The notes: generated by a model not told the origin, from the letters alone. Positions 1-7,309 are shown, counted from the first letter of the stretch. The stretch is DNA of 21,881 bases from DATHBP01 sp035296085 (GCA_035296085.1 DATHBP010000052.1:1-21881), one strand, 5' to 3'. Program-made: numbers and translations.

Positions 1-1245
1 AGCGGCAGGATCAGCCCGCGGATGCGCGCCAACCACGCCCACGACCGGCTACGCCTCACCATCGAAGAACAGCCCATGATGCTGGCGGACGTGTTCGCCG
101 TGAACAAGGTCTTCCGGCGCAGCTTCTGGGACCGTGCCGACCTGTCGTTCCCCGAGGGCACCTCCTACGAGGACCAGGTCGCCCTCACTCGGGCGTTCCT
201 CATGGCAGCCGCTTTCGACGTGCTCCGCCACACCGTCTACGTGTGGCGCTCCCGGACCGACGGGTCCTCGATCAGCCAACAGCGCCACGAGCTCCGGGAC
301 CTGAACGACCGCATCGTCACCAAGCGCGCCAGCACCGCGATGGTCCACGCCTACGCCTCGCCGTCAACGCAGCGGGTGTGGCACGTCGGCGTCCTGCCGA
401 TCGACATGGTGTCGTACTTCTGGCAGGTGCCAGGCTGCTCCGCGGAGTACTGGCAGCTCCTGCGCGCAGCAATAGCCGAGTTCTGGGCCGGCGCTGGCTA
501 CTCCTTCGCCGAGGTTGCGCTGCCAGTCCAGCAACGCCAGATGGGGTGGCTAGTCGAGCACGACCGGCGGCGAGACCTCGAGAGGTTGGTCGACTTGGTC
601 CGCGCCCACCCGAACGGCCTGCCGGTAGCAGTGGACGGCGAGCGGGTGCGCTGCCTCCTGCCAGGTGCTGACGACCCAGACAGTGGCATCCCTGCGGAGC
701 TGTACGAGCTGAGCGCCGCCGAGCTGCGCTGGGAGGCGCGGCTTCTCGACATGGGGTGCGCGGCCGACACGATCTCGCTGCATGGCTTCGCGCTCGTACG
801 CAGCGTCCCCTCGGCGGGGCACAAGATGACGCTCGCGATGGTGGCGACTGCGGACACCGGCGTCCGGGCCGATGTCGAGATCGAGGGACGCAACGAGCCG
901 CGAGCGACGAGGTGGGTCGCGCAGTCCGCACACGACTACGACAGCTACGGCTTCGAGGCCACACTGCACGCTGGGGTGCTCGCTGACCTCACGCGGCGGT
1001 CCAGCCCGCAGGGCACGTCGTCGTGGACGTTCACGATGACGCGCACCATCGAAGGACTCACGCGCTCGGGCTCGTTCACGAGCTGGCTGCCGAGGCTCAC
1101 CCAGCGTGGCTGGCAGCAGCTGTCCTCCGGTATGGAGTTCCGGCTGGTCGGCCACGACGGTGAGCTGTGTTTGCAGCTGCGACCGGTCGAGGGCTCGCCC
1201 GACGAGATTCCGCCGCCGCCCTCTACGCTCACCGGTCATGACTAA
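1..1245 (+). CDS. Family-2 glycosyltransferase, C-terminal part (5' end outside window)
   Basis: The frame is open from base 1, so the gene starts upstream; the first in-window ATG (22) is not taken as the start. About 30-60 residues in, there is the second half of a GT-A glycosyltransferase: a NKVFRRSFW segment, then FPEG.SYEDQ, whose Glu-Asp resembles the catalytic-base region of GT2 enzymes, then YVWRSR. This arrangement is typical of bacterial wall-polymer or teichoic-acid type GT2 enzymes. The N-terminal nucleotide-sugar (DxD) half is missing from the window. The last 200 or so residues are beta-rich and resemble the accessory C-terminal regions of such enzymes; I cannot name their fold. 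The donor and acceptor sugars cannot be inferred. The stop overlaps the start of the downstream dehydrogenase gene by 8 nt, suggesting co-translation. Family is fairly sure, substrate unknown. Confidence 0.75.
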   Translation, partial: SGRISPRMRANHAHDRLRLTIEEQPMMLADVFAVNKVFRRSFWDRADLSFPEGTSYEDQVALTRAFLMAAAFDVLRHTVYVWRSRTDGSSISQQRHELRDLNDRIVTKRASTAMVHAYASPSTQRVWHVGVLPIDMVSYFWQVPGCSAEYWQLLRAAIAEFWAGAGYSFAEVALPVQQRQMGWLVEHDRRRDLERLVDLVRAHPNGLPVAVDGERVRCLLPGADDPDSGIPAELYELSAAELRWEARLLDMGCAADTISLHGFALVRSVPSAGHKMTLAMVATADTGVRADVEIEGRNEPRATRWVAQSAHDYDSYGFEATLHAGVLADLTRRSSPQGTSSWTFTMTRTIEGLTRSGSFTSWLPRLTQRGWQQLSSGMEFRLVGHDGELCLQLRPVEGSPDEIPPPPSTLTGHD

Positions 1246-1903
1246 CCCGGTAGCCGTCATCGTCGGCGTGGGACCCGGCCTCGGCGCTGCGGCGGCCCGC
1301 TGCTTCGGGCGCGCCGGCTATGACGTCGCGCTGGTCGCCCGCACGCAGAGCAAGCTCAGCGCCATCGCAGCCGAACTGGAGGCCGCGGGCATCACGGCGG
1401 GCTGGGCGCCTGCCGACATCGCTGACGCTGAGGCTCTGACAGCCGCGATCGAACGATTCGGCGAGCACACCGGCCGCATCGACGTGATCCACTACAACGC
1501 CGTTGCCTTCCGGCCCGCTCGAGCCACCGAGCTCAGCGCCGACCAACTGCTCGCGGACCTCGCTGTCGGCACTGCTGGTCTCCTCTCGGCCGTAGCAGCG
1601 GGACGCCAGCTGATGGGTCCGGGCAGCTGCGTCCTCGCGACCAACAGCAGCACCGCCGACCGGCCGATGCGCAGCGCCGCCAGTCACGGTGTCCAGAAGG
1701 CAGCGCTCCGCAACCTCGTCGACGTCCTGGACCGGGAGCTGCGCGGGGACGGAATCCGGGCGGCCAGCATCACCGTCAAGGGCACCCTCGCCGTCGGTAC
1801 GCCGTTCGACCCCGACCGCGTCGCGGCGGCGATCGTGGCCCTCGCCGCGGCGGCATCAGCAGCTGGAGATGACTGGCGTACAGACGTCCCCTACACCGGC
1901 TGA
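1238..1903 (+). CDS. Short-chain dehydrogenase/reductase-like protein lacking the catalytic tyrosine
   Basis: The protein has 221 residues from the ATG at 1238, which overlaps the preceding stop by 8 nt; an upstream in-frame start at 1106 lies inside the glycosyltransferase and is rejected. The N-terminus has the Rossmann glycine motif GVGPGLG (residues 10-16) and ALVART (31-36), whose Arg often favours NADP(H). A PADI acid loop follows at 58-61. The usual NNAG motif reads YNAV (87-90). In the active site Ser137 and Lys154 are at the canonical spacing, but the position four before Lys is His150 instead of Tyr. The protein is short for a classical SDR (about 250 residues) and its substrate-binding C-terminus is reduced. 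It probably binds a nucleotide; whether it is a reductase is open. It may act with the upstream glycosyltransferase, but only the overlap supports this. Confidence 0.8.
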   Translation: MTNPVAVIVGVGPGLGAAAARCFGRAGYDVALVARTQSKLSAIAAELEAAGITAGWAPADIADAEALTAAIERFGEHTGRIDVIHYNAVAFRPARATELSADQLLADLAVGTAGLLSAVAAGRQLMGPGSCVLATNSSTADRPMRSAASHGVQKAALRNLVDVLDRELRGDGIRAASITVKGTLAVGTPFDPDRVAAAIVALAAAASAAGDDWRTDVPYTG

Positions 1904-1961
1904 GGCGGTCGCGCCGCCACTGTTACCGGCCGCTCGTGGGTCCAGGGGTTCCTGCCATCAG

Positions 1962-1987
1962 GTGTAAGCGGAGTGCAACAGGGGTAC
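1962..1987 (+). promoter_or_regulatory. SigB/SigF-type stress promoter for csbD
   Basis: GTGT (1962-1965), a 16-nt spacer and GGGTAC (1982-1987) resemble the GTTT-N15-17-GGGTAT consensus of actinobacterial and Bacillus general-stress sigma factors. Transcription would start near 1994, about 35 nt before the csbD start. Csb proteins were first defined as sigma-B controlled, which fits. This is a pattern match only. Confidence 0.5.
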
Positions 1988-2029
1988 GACTGAAGGTGCT
2001 CAAGTCCGCACGCCACCAAGGAGGTTCCT

Positions 2030-2200
2030 ATGGGTATCGGCGACAAGTTGGACAACCAGGCCGAAAGCCTGTCCGGCAAGGCCAAGGAAGCGGCCGGCAG
2101 CGCAACCGGCGACGAAGACCTCAAGACTGAAGGCAAGGCCGACCAGAGCAAGGCCGACCTCAAGCAGGCAGGCGAGAAGGTCAAGGACGCCTTTAAGTAG
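2030..2200 (+). CDS. csbD: CsbD family stress-response protein
   Basis: This is a 56-residue, very hydrophilic protein with no Cys or Trp and many Lys, Glu, Asp, Gly and Ala residues. It opens with MGIGDKLDNQAESLSGKAKE and has GSATGDEDLKTEGKADQ in the middle, the standard CsbD arrangement; the usual length is 55-70 residues. The start is fixed by an excellent Shine-Dalgarno AAGGAGG at 2018-2024, five nt before the ATG. CsbD-like proteins are small, probably partly disordered cytoplasmic proteins induced by general stress; their molecular role is not settled. It is a single-gene unit with its own stress-type promoter and a strong terminator immediately downstream. Confidence 0.92.
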   Translation: MGIGDKLDNQAESLSGKAKEAAGSATGDEDLKTEGKADQSKADLKQAGEKVKDAFK

Positions 2201-2220
2201 GCCTATCGCTCGTACGACCC

Positions 2221-2251
2221 GGACCCCCGCTGCCTAACGCGGCGGGGGTCC
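2221..2251 (+). terminator. Rho-independent-like terminator after csbD
   Basis: A perfect 10-bp inverted repeat (2221-2230 with 2242-2251, GGACCCCCGC against its complement) encloses an 11-nt loop 20 nt after the csbD stop. There is no strong T-tract, which is common for actinobacterial terminators. As a symmetric stem it could also stop leftward transcription from fchA. Confidence 0.7.
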
Positions 2252-2270
2252 GCTCGCGTTTGTGCAGAGG

Positions 2271-2324
2271 GGCGTGAGGTGGCTGAGCCGCCCGGCGTGT
2301 CGCAGCCAGTTCGCGCCACTCGGC
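2271..2324 (+). repeat. Dispersed intergenic repeat, copy A
   Basis: This 54-nt block aligns without gaps to 14142-14195, 40 of 54 bases identical. The last 19 bases (2306-2324, starting CCAGTTCGCG) are identical in both copies, and the first 14 bases differ at only two positions. The outer arms GGCGTGA and TCGCGCC can pair with one G-U; in copy B the same arms pair perfectly. The copy lies between csbD and fchA, two convergent genes, so it is not a shared promoter or coding domain. Its function is unknown. Confidence 0.7.
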
Positions 2325-2355
2325 GCATCGGGCAGCGCCAGTCGGCGCATCGAGC
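2314..2355 (+). repeat. 22-bp tandem repeat, two copies
   Basis: CGCCACTCGGCGCATCGGGC (2314-2333) is repeated as CGCCAGTCGGCGCATCGAGC (2336-2355), 18 of 20 bases identical at a period of 22. The first unit overlaps the conserved 3' end of dispersed repeat copy A. Copy B lacks this duplication. Confidence 0.65.
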
Positions 2356-2393
2356 GGGCGCCCGTTCGCCTCGCCACCTTCCCGACGCAAGCG

Positions 2394-2414
2394 GGGGCTT
2401 TCCGCGCCCCTTTT
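2394..2414 (+). terminator. Possible second terminator hairpin
   Basis: GGGGC (2394-2398), a 7-nt loop and GCCCC (2406-2410) are followed by TTTT. On the plus strand this has a terminator's shape, but the stem is only 5 bp and csbD already has a stronger one upstream. It may be coincidental in GC-rich DNA. Confidence 0.3.
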
Positions 2415-2479
2415 GCGGTGGTGGGTGGCCCCCAGAAGACGGCAACACGAGGCAAATGGTGGCGGCGGCCGACCCGTGG

Positions 2480-3061
2480 CTAGCCGGGGAGGTCGATGCT
2501 GCGGTGCGCGGCAGCGGCGGTGGCGACGTTGCGCTCCGCCTGACGCACCAGCGCCTCCGCTGGGCCAGCCAGCTCAGCCACGTTGAGCTGGACGAGCAAC
2601 GCAGTCGAACGCGTCCCTGCCTCGGCGAGCAAGATGCCGGTCGCCGCGTCGCCCCGAAGGTTGGGATTGCCGTCGCGCACGAGCCTAGCCGCCATGCCCG
2701 CCACCTCGGCAGCGATGTCACCCACCTCGAGTGGCACCTCGGTCGCCCTCAGCAGCAGTCGCTGCATCCGCTCCCCCGAGGCCGGCGAGCCAGCCACACG
2801 CGCGGCCCGGCGCTTCGCCAGCACCGCCCCGTACGCGGCCGCATCCGCGTCGGCGAGCGCCGTCGCCCGTCGCCGCAACTCGTTGGCGCGCTCGCCGACC
2901 TGCTCGGCGCCGGCGAACGAGGCGAACCGCGCCGACATCGCCGTCAGGCTGGCGGCCAGTGCGACCGTGACCGCAGCGACCGAGCCTCCGCCGGGCGCCG
3001 ACTCGCGAGCCGCCACCAGGTCAAGGAACTCGCTAAGCCCGCGCTCGCCGTAGCCGCTCAT
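2480..3061 (-). CDS. fchA: Methenyltetrahydrofolate cyclohydrolase / cyclodeaminase-like protein (FTCD C-terminal family)
   Basis: The protein has 193 residues and consists only of the helical FTCD_C domain, whose stand-alone members (FchA) interconvert 5,10-methenyl-THF and 10-formyl-THF. The hallmark Gly-rich PGGGSVAA is at residues 23-30, followed by helical Ala-rich segments and the late GNPNLRGDAATG stretch, equivalent to the conserved N-x-x-SD region of the family. The ATG at 3061 lies 22 nt after the fhs stop, with GGGGAG eight nt upstream; longer in-frame starts run into fhs and were rejected. Being directly behind fhs places it in the same cytoplasmic one-carbon route, where it takes the Fhs product on to methenyl-THF. 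A pure formimino-THF cyclodeaminase role is possible, but no histidine- or purine-degradation gene is nearby. Confidence 0.85.
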   Translation of the reverse strand: MSGYGERGLSEFLDLVAARESAPGGGSVAAVTVALAASLTAMSARFASFAGAEQVGERANELRRRATALADADAAAYGAVLAKRRAARVAGSPASGERMQRLLLRATEVPLEVGDIAAEVAGMAARLVRDGNPNLRGDAATGILLAEAGTRSTALLVQLNVAELAGPAEALVRQAERNVATAAAAHRSIDLPG

Positions 3062-3083
3062 GCGCGCGCTCCCCGGCCCGCCG

Positions 3084-4778
3084 CTAGAACAGCCCGACCG
3101 TCTCCTCGTTCTCGTCGAGGTCGACATGGGCGGCGGCCGGATCGGAGCCAAGACCCGGCATCGTGCGCATCTCGCCGCAGATGGGGTAGACGAAGCCCGC
3201 ACCCACCGACGCTCGCACCTCCCGGACCGGGAGCCGCCAGCCCGTCGGTGCGCCCTTGAGCGTCGGGTCCGACGACAGTGACAGGTGCGTCTTCGCCATA
3301 CAGATCGGCAGCGCGCCGAAGCCCGCCTTCTCGTACATGTCGAGCGACCGGTTGGCGGGGGCGGAGTAGTCGACGCCGTCGGCGCCGTAGACCTCGCCGG
3401 CGATCGTCTCGATCTTCTCGCGCAGGCTCGCCTCGTCGGCATAGAGGAAGCGGAACTCGTTCGGCGTGTTCGCAGCCTCCACCACGGCCTCGGCGAGCTC
3501 GATCGCCCCGCGTCCACCGTCGGCGAAGTGGCTGGCCACCGCACAGGCTGCGCCGGCCTCTGCCGCGATCTCGCGAATGGTGTCCAGCTCGCTCGGGTTG
3601 TCGCCGGGCATCGTGTTGACGGCGACCACCGGCGAGACGCCGTGACGGCGCACGATGCCGATGTGCGCCACCAGGTTGGCTGCCCCGGCTCGTACGGCGT
3701 CCGGGTCCTCCTTGAACAGGTCATCCGGCAGCGGCTTGCCGGCGACGATCTTGAACTTGCCGGAGTGCGCCTTGAGCGCCCGGACCGTGGAGACGACGAC
3801 CGCCGCGTCCGGGCGCTCGCCCGAGCTGCGGCACTTGATGTTGAAGAAGCGCTCCGCGCCCATGTCGGCGCCGAACCCAGCCTCGGTGACCACGTAGTCC
3901 CCGCAGCGCAACGCGATCTTGTCCCCGATCACCGACGAGGCGCCGGTGGCGATGTTGCCGAACGGGCCGCAGTGCACGATCGCCGGCGTGTGCTCCAGGG
4001 TCTGCACGAGGTTGGGCATGATCGCGTCCTTGAGCAGCACGGCCATCGACCCTGCCGTCTGAAGGTCCTCGGCGGTCACCGGGTCGCCTTGCTTGGTGTA
4101 GCCCACGACGATGCGGCCGAGACGCTCGCGCAGGTCGCGCAGCGACGTCGTCAGCGCCAGCGTCGTCATGACCTCCGAGGCTGCCGTGATGTCGAAGCCG
4201 GTCTCTCGCGGAACGCCGTCGCCCCGCCCGCCCAGCCCGGTGACGATGTTGCGAAGCGACCGGTCGTTGACGTCGAGCACCCTGCGCCAGGTGATGCCGT
4301 ACGGGTCGAGGCCCAGCGCGTTGCCGCGGAACAGGTGGTTGTCGAGCATGGCGCTGAGCAGGTTGTGCGCGGCGGTGACCGCGTGGATGTCGCCGGTCAG
4401 GTGCAGGTTGAGCTTCTCCATCGGGACGACCTGGCTGTAGCCGCCACCGGCCGCTCCACCCTTGATGCCGAGTGTCGGGCCCATCGACGACTGGCGCAGC
4501 GTGACGACCGCCCGCTTGCCGATGTGCTTCATGCCTTGCGCCAGGCCGACCGACGTCGTCGTCTTCCCCTCGCCGAGAGGGGTTGGCGTGATAGCGGTGA
4601 CGACGACGTACTTCGCCTTCGGCCGGTCGGCGAGCTCCTCGATCGCGGCGAGGCTGATCTTCATCACGTCGCGGCCGTACGGCTCCACCAGGTGGCTGCC
4701 GAGGCCCATCTCGTTCGCGATGTCCTCGATGGGCTTGCGGGGCGCGTTGCGGCCGATGTCCAGGCTGCTCAAAGACAC
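3084..4778 (-). CDS. fhs: Formate-tetrahydrofolate ligase
   Basis: This 564-residue enzyme (family length about 555-560) makes 10-formyl-THF from formate, THF and ATP. The P-loop-like TPTPLGEGKTTT lies at about residues 64-75, followed by the conserved SMGPTLGIKGGAAGGGYSQV stretch, the LTGDIHA segment and VTEAGFGADMGAE; the C-terminus ends DENEETVGLF. All domains look intact. The start is GTG at 4778, giving MSLSSLDI, with GGAGAG nine nt upstream. It is the first gene of an fhs-fchA unit and diverges from the DUF4032 gene across 180 bp. Together the two enzymes move formate carbon into the THF pool for purine, formyl-Met or serine synthesis. Confidence 0.97.
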   Translation of the reverse strand: MSLSSLDIGRNAPRKPIEDIANEMGLGSHLVEPYGRDVMKISLAAIEELADRPKAKYVVVTAITPTPLGEGKTTTSVGLAQGMKHIGKRAVVTLRQSSMGPTLGIKGGAAGGGYSQVVPMEKLNLHLTGDIHAVTAAHNLLSAMLDNHLFRGNALGLDPYGITWRRVLDVNDRSLRNIVTGLGGRGDGVPRETGFDITAASEVMTTLALTTSLRDLRERLGRIVVGYTKQGDPVTAEDLQTAGSMAVLLKDAIMPNLVQTLEHTPAIVHCGPFGNIATGASSVIGDKIALRCGDYVVTEAGFGADMGAERFFNIKCRSSGERPDAAVVVSTVRALKAHSGKFKIVAGKPLPDDLFKEDPDAVRAGAANLVAHIGIVRRHGVSPVVAVNTMPGDNPSELDTIREIAAEAGAACAVASHFADGGRGAIELAEAVVEAANTPNEFRFLYADEASLREKIETIAGEVYGADGVDYSAPANRSLDMYEKAGFGALPICMAKTHLSLSSDPTLKGAPTGWRLPVREVRASVGAGFVYPICGEMRTMPGLGSDPAAAHVDLDENEETVGLF

Positions 4779-4891
4779 GAAGGCTCACTCTCCAGGCATA
4801 CAAGCTCAGGGTGACGGGAAACGCCGCTGCCGGCGGCTCCCATACGTACGCCGCCTGAACCTACCGCTCGCCCTGCTCCGCCGAGCAGCCA

Positions 4892-4950
4892 CCCGGGTAC
4901 GGCCCACCGGGTACGGCCCAGCCGGGTAGGACTCACCCAGGTAGGGAACA
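4892..4950 (+). repeat. Degenerate tandem array of 14-15 bp (about four units)
   Basis: Units begin CCCGGGTACGGCCCA (4892-4906), CCGGGTACGGCCCA (4907-4920), GCCGGGTAGGACTCA (4921-4935) and CCCAGGTAGGGAACA (4936-4950). The first two are almost identical and the last two are decayed. The array lies between divergent fhs and the DUF4032 gene and ends eight nt before the latter's ATG, so it covers its 5' UTR or promoter. It could be a regulator-binding array or replication slippage. Each unit keeps a GGTA core. Confidence 0.6.
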
Positions 4951-4958
4951 GTGACGCC

Positions 4959-6185
4959 ATGGCGTTGCGCATCGCGGCCACCCGCCCGGACCCCGCGCTT
5001 CTCAGCCTGCCCTGGCACCTGTCGCTCGAGGACTGGGACGACGAGCACCTGGTGTCGCTGCCGCGCGGCTTGTCGCGGCACGTGGTGCGGTTCGTACGCC
5101 TCGGCGACCACGTCTACGCCGTCAAGGAGACCCGCGAGCCGATCGCGCTGGGCGAGTACCGCCTGCTGCGCGACCTGCGGCGGCTGCGGCTGCCCGCGGT
5201 GGAGCCGGTCGGAGTGGTGACCGGGCGAACGTCGGCGGAAGGCGAGCCGATCGAGCCGGCGCTGGTGACCAGGCACCTCTCGTACTCCCAGCCGTACCGC
5301 CAGCTGTTTTCCCACCAGATGCGCGCCGAGACCGTCGAGCGGCTCCTCGACGCCCTCGTCGTCCTGCTGACCCGGGTGCACCTGTCCGGCTTCTTCTGGG
5401 GCGACGTCTCGCTGTCCAACACGCTGTTTCGGCGCAGCGCCGGCGCGTTCGCGGCGTACCTCGTCGACGCCGAGACCGGCGAGCTGCACCCGGCCCTGTC
5501 ACCCGGTCAGCGCGCGCACGACCTCGACATCGCGACGACCAACGTCTTCGGGGAGCTCCTCGACCTGCAGGCGGGTGGTGTGCTCGACCACCACCTCAAC
5601 CCAGCCGACACCGCCAGAAGCCTCGCCCAGCGCTACGCCTCGCTGTGGGAGGAGCTCACCGCGGCCGAGCAGTTCAACACCGCCGAGATGTGGCGGATCG
5701 AGCAGCGCATCCGCCGGCTCAACGACCTCGGGTTCGATGTCGACGAGCTCGACATCGTGACCGACTGGGACGGCGCGTCGGTGCGCATCCAGCCGCAGGT
5801 CGTCGAGGCCGGGCACCACTCGCGCCGGCTGATGCACCTCACCGGCCTCGACGTGGAGGACAACCAGGCCCGGCGGCTGCTCAACGACCTGGATGCCTAC
5901 CGCGCGGCCAACGACCTGCAGCGCGAGGACGAGGCGATCGTCGCGCACCGCTGGGTCACCGACATCTTCGAGCCGATCGTGGGACTGGTGCCGCTGGAGC
6001 TGCGGGGCGATCTCGAGCCGGCGGAGATCTTCCACGAGATCCTCGAGCACCGGTGGTACCTCTCGGAGCAGGCCGGTCGAGAAGTCGAGATCTTCGACGT
6101 CGCCCGCTCCTACGCGGCGACGGTGCTCACGGCGAGGCAGGCCGAAGCAGGTCTCGCGCAATCACCAGTCGCTGGATCTGGTTAG
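4959..6185 (+). CDS. DUF4032 protein with lipopolysaccharide-kinase-like N-terminal fold
   Basis: The protein has 408 residues. The N-terminal half has protein-kinase-like landmarks: a beta-strand lysine in YAVKE (Lys56), a catalytic-loop-like HLSGFFWGDVSLSN (His141, Asp149, Asn154) and YLVDAETGE, where Asp170 takes the DFG aspartate position. The C-terminal half, from about residue 200, holds the conserved actinobacterial DUF4032 region, with the long acidic helix around ERIRRLNDLG-type sequence and the later DIFEPIVGLVP segment. No membrane segment or signal peptide is visible, so it is probably cytoplasmic. The key kinase residues are present and phosphotransfer is plausible, but no substrate is known to me. 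The ATG at 4959 is chosen; an AGGTAGGG purine stretch lies upstream at longer than usual distance. The 3' end overlaps the convergent acyl-CoA dehydrogenase gene by 59 nt. Confidence 0.85.
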   Translation: MALRIAATRPDPALLSLPWHLSLEDWDDEHLVSLPRGLSRHVVRFVRLGDHVYAVKETREPIALGEYRLLRDLRRLRLPAVEPVGVVTGRTSAEGEPIEPALVTRHLSYSQPYRQLFSHQMRAETVERLLDALVVLLTRVHLSGFFWGDVSLSNTLFRRSAGAFAAYLVDAETGELHPALSPGQRAHDLDIATTNVFGELLDLQAGGVLDHHLNPADTARSLAQRYASLWEELTAAEQFNTAEMWRIEQRIRRLNDLGFDVDELDIVTDWDGASVRIQPQVVEAGHHSRRLMHLTGLDVEDNQARRLLNDLDAYRAANDLQREDEAIVAHRWVTDIFEPIVGLVPLELRGDLEPAEIFHEILEHRWYLSEQAGREVEIFDVARSYAATVLTARQAEAGLAQSPVAGSG

Positions 6186-7281
6186 TGCCTTCGAAGATCT
6201 GCGTCACTTTCGCCTCGCGCATGTAGCGCTCGACCGGGAAGTCCTGCGTGTACCCATAGCCGCCGAGCACCTGCACCGCGTCGGTGGTCACCTGCATCGC
6301 GGCATCCGTCGCGGTGAGCTTCGCCACTGACGCCTGCCGGCTGAACGGTCGGCCGGCGTCACGCAGTCGCGCCGCGTGCAGGTACGTCGCGCGCGCCGAC
6401 TCGACGGCCGCGCCCATGTCGGCGAGCAGGAACGCGAGCCCCTGGAACTCCCCGATCGGGCGCCCGAACTGGTGCCGCTCAGCGGCGTACCCGACCGCGA
6501 CGTCGAGCGCGGCCTGGGCCAGGCCCGTCGCGCACGCTGCGACCCCGAGCCGCCCCGAGTCCAGCGCGGACAACGCGATGCGCATGCCCGCGCCCTCGTC
6601 GCCCACCCGGTGACCGGCGGGCACCCGCACCGCGTCGAACAGCACCGACGTCGTCGTCGAAGCGGTCATGCCCATCTTGCGCTCCGGCGGGCCGAACGAC
6701 AGCCCGTCGCGGGGCGCCTCGACATGGAACGTCGACAAGCCGTGCTTGGGGTCCGGCGCGGTACGCGCGAACAGCAGGTAGCAGTCGGCGTGCCCGCCGT
6801 GGCTGGTCCATGCCTTGGTGCCGTTGACGACGTACTCCTCGCCGTCGAGCACCGCTTTGGTCGCGATGCCGGAGACATCCGAGCCCGCCTGCGCCTCCGA
6901 AAGGCAGTAGGCACCGAGGCGCGAGCCATCGAGCATGTCCGGCAGCCACGCGGCGCGCTGCTCCTCACTGCCGTGCATGGCCACGATCGAGGCGACCAGT
7001 GTGTGCACCGAGGTGCCTATCCCCACGCTCATCCAGGCGGCGGCGATCTCCTCGAGCACCTGGAGATAGACCTCGTACGGCTGCGCCCCGCCGCCGTACT
7101 CCTCGTCGAACGGGAGCGCCAGCAGGCCGGCCTCACCGAGGAGGGCGAAGACGTCGCGCGGGAAAAGCCCCGCCGCCTCATCACCGGCGGCCCGCGGTGC
7201 GAGCCGCTCGGCGGCGATCTCGCGGACGAGCCCGAGCAGGTCATACGCCTCGTCGCTGGGCAGCAGACGGTCGACGGACAT
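6127..7281 (-). CDS. Acyl-CoA dehydrogenase
   Basis: The protein has 384 residues, a full-length FAD-dependent acyl-CoA dehydrogenase that introduces an alpha-beta double bond in acyl-CoA thioesters. Visible landmarks are the N-terminal helical domain with FDEEYGGGAQ, the flavin-binding strand CLSEAQAGSDVSG, KAWTSHGG, the RHQFGRPIGEFQ segment and, near the C-terminus, VLGGYGYTQDFPVERYMREAK and IFEGTNQIQR. Glu364 in the last motif is at the position of the catalytic base of medium-chain enzymes. ATG 7281 is preceded by GGAGG with 10 nt spacing; the in-frame extension to 7371 overlaps rlmB and is rejected. It follows rlmB by 28 nt, so it is likely the last gene of the cysS operon. The chain-length or branched-chain specificity cannot be told. 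Confidence 0.93.
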   Translation of the reverse strand: MSVDRLLPSDEAYDLLGLVREIAAERLAPRAAGDEAAGLFPRDVFALLGEAGLLALPFDEEYGGGAQPYEVYLQVLEEIAAAWMSVGIGTSVHTLVASIVAMHGSEEQRAAWLPDMLDGSRLGAYCLSEAQAGSDVSGIATKAVLDGEEYVVNGTKAWTSHGGHADCYLLFARTAPDPKHGLSTFHVEAPRDGLSFGPPERKMGMTASTTTSVLFDAVRVPAGHRVGDEGAGMRIALSALDSGRLGVAACATGLAQAALDVAVGYAAERHQFGRPIGEFQGLAFLLADMGAAVESARATYLHAARLRDAGRPFSRQASVAKLTATDAAMQVTTDAVQVLGGYGYTQDFPVERYMREAKVTQIFEGTNQIQRLVIARDLLRPASP

Positions 7282-7309
7282 GGGCGTGGGGCCTCCGAGC
7301 AGTCGTGGG

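Noticed and set aside
1904..1918. Terminator after the SDR gene (GGCGG-TCGCG-CCGCC)
   Set aside because: The stem is only 5 bp and no T-tract follows; such stems are common by chance at this GC content.
3285..4814. Long 509-codon plus-strand frame opposite fhs
   Set aside because: It is a shadow of fhs, whose protein is conserved from end to end; the antisense translation is Arg/Val/Asp-rich low-complexity sequence with no family resemblance.
4892..4950. CRISPR array
   Set aside because: The units are 14-15 bp, adjacent and without spacers, and no cas gene is nearby.
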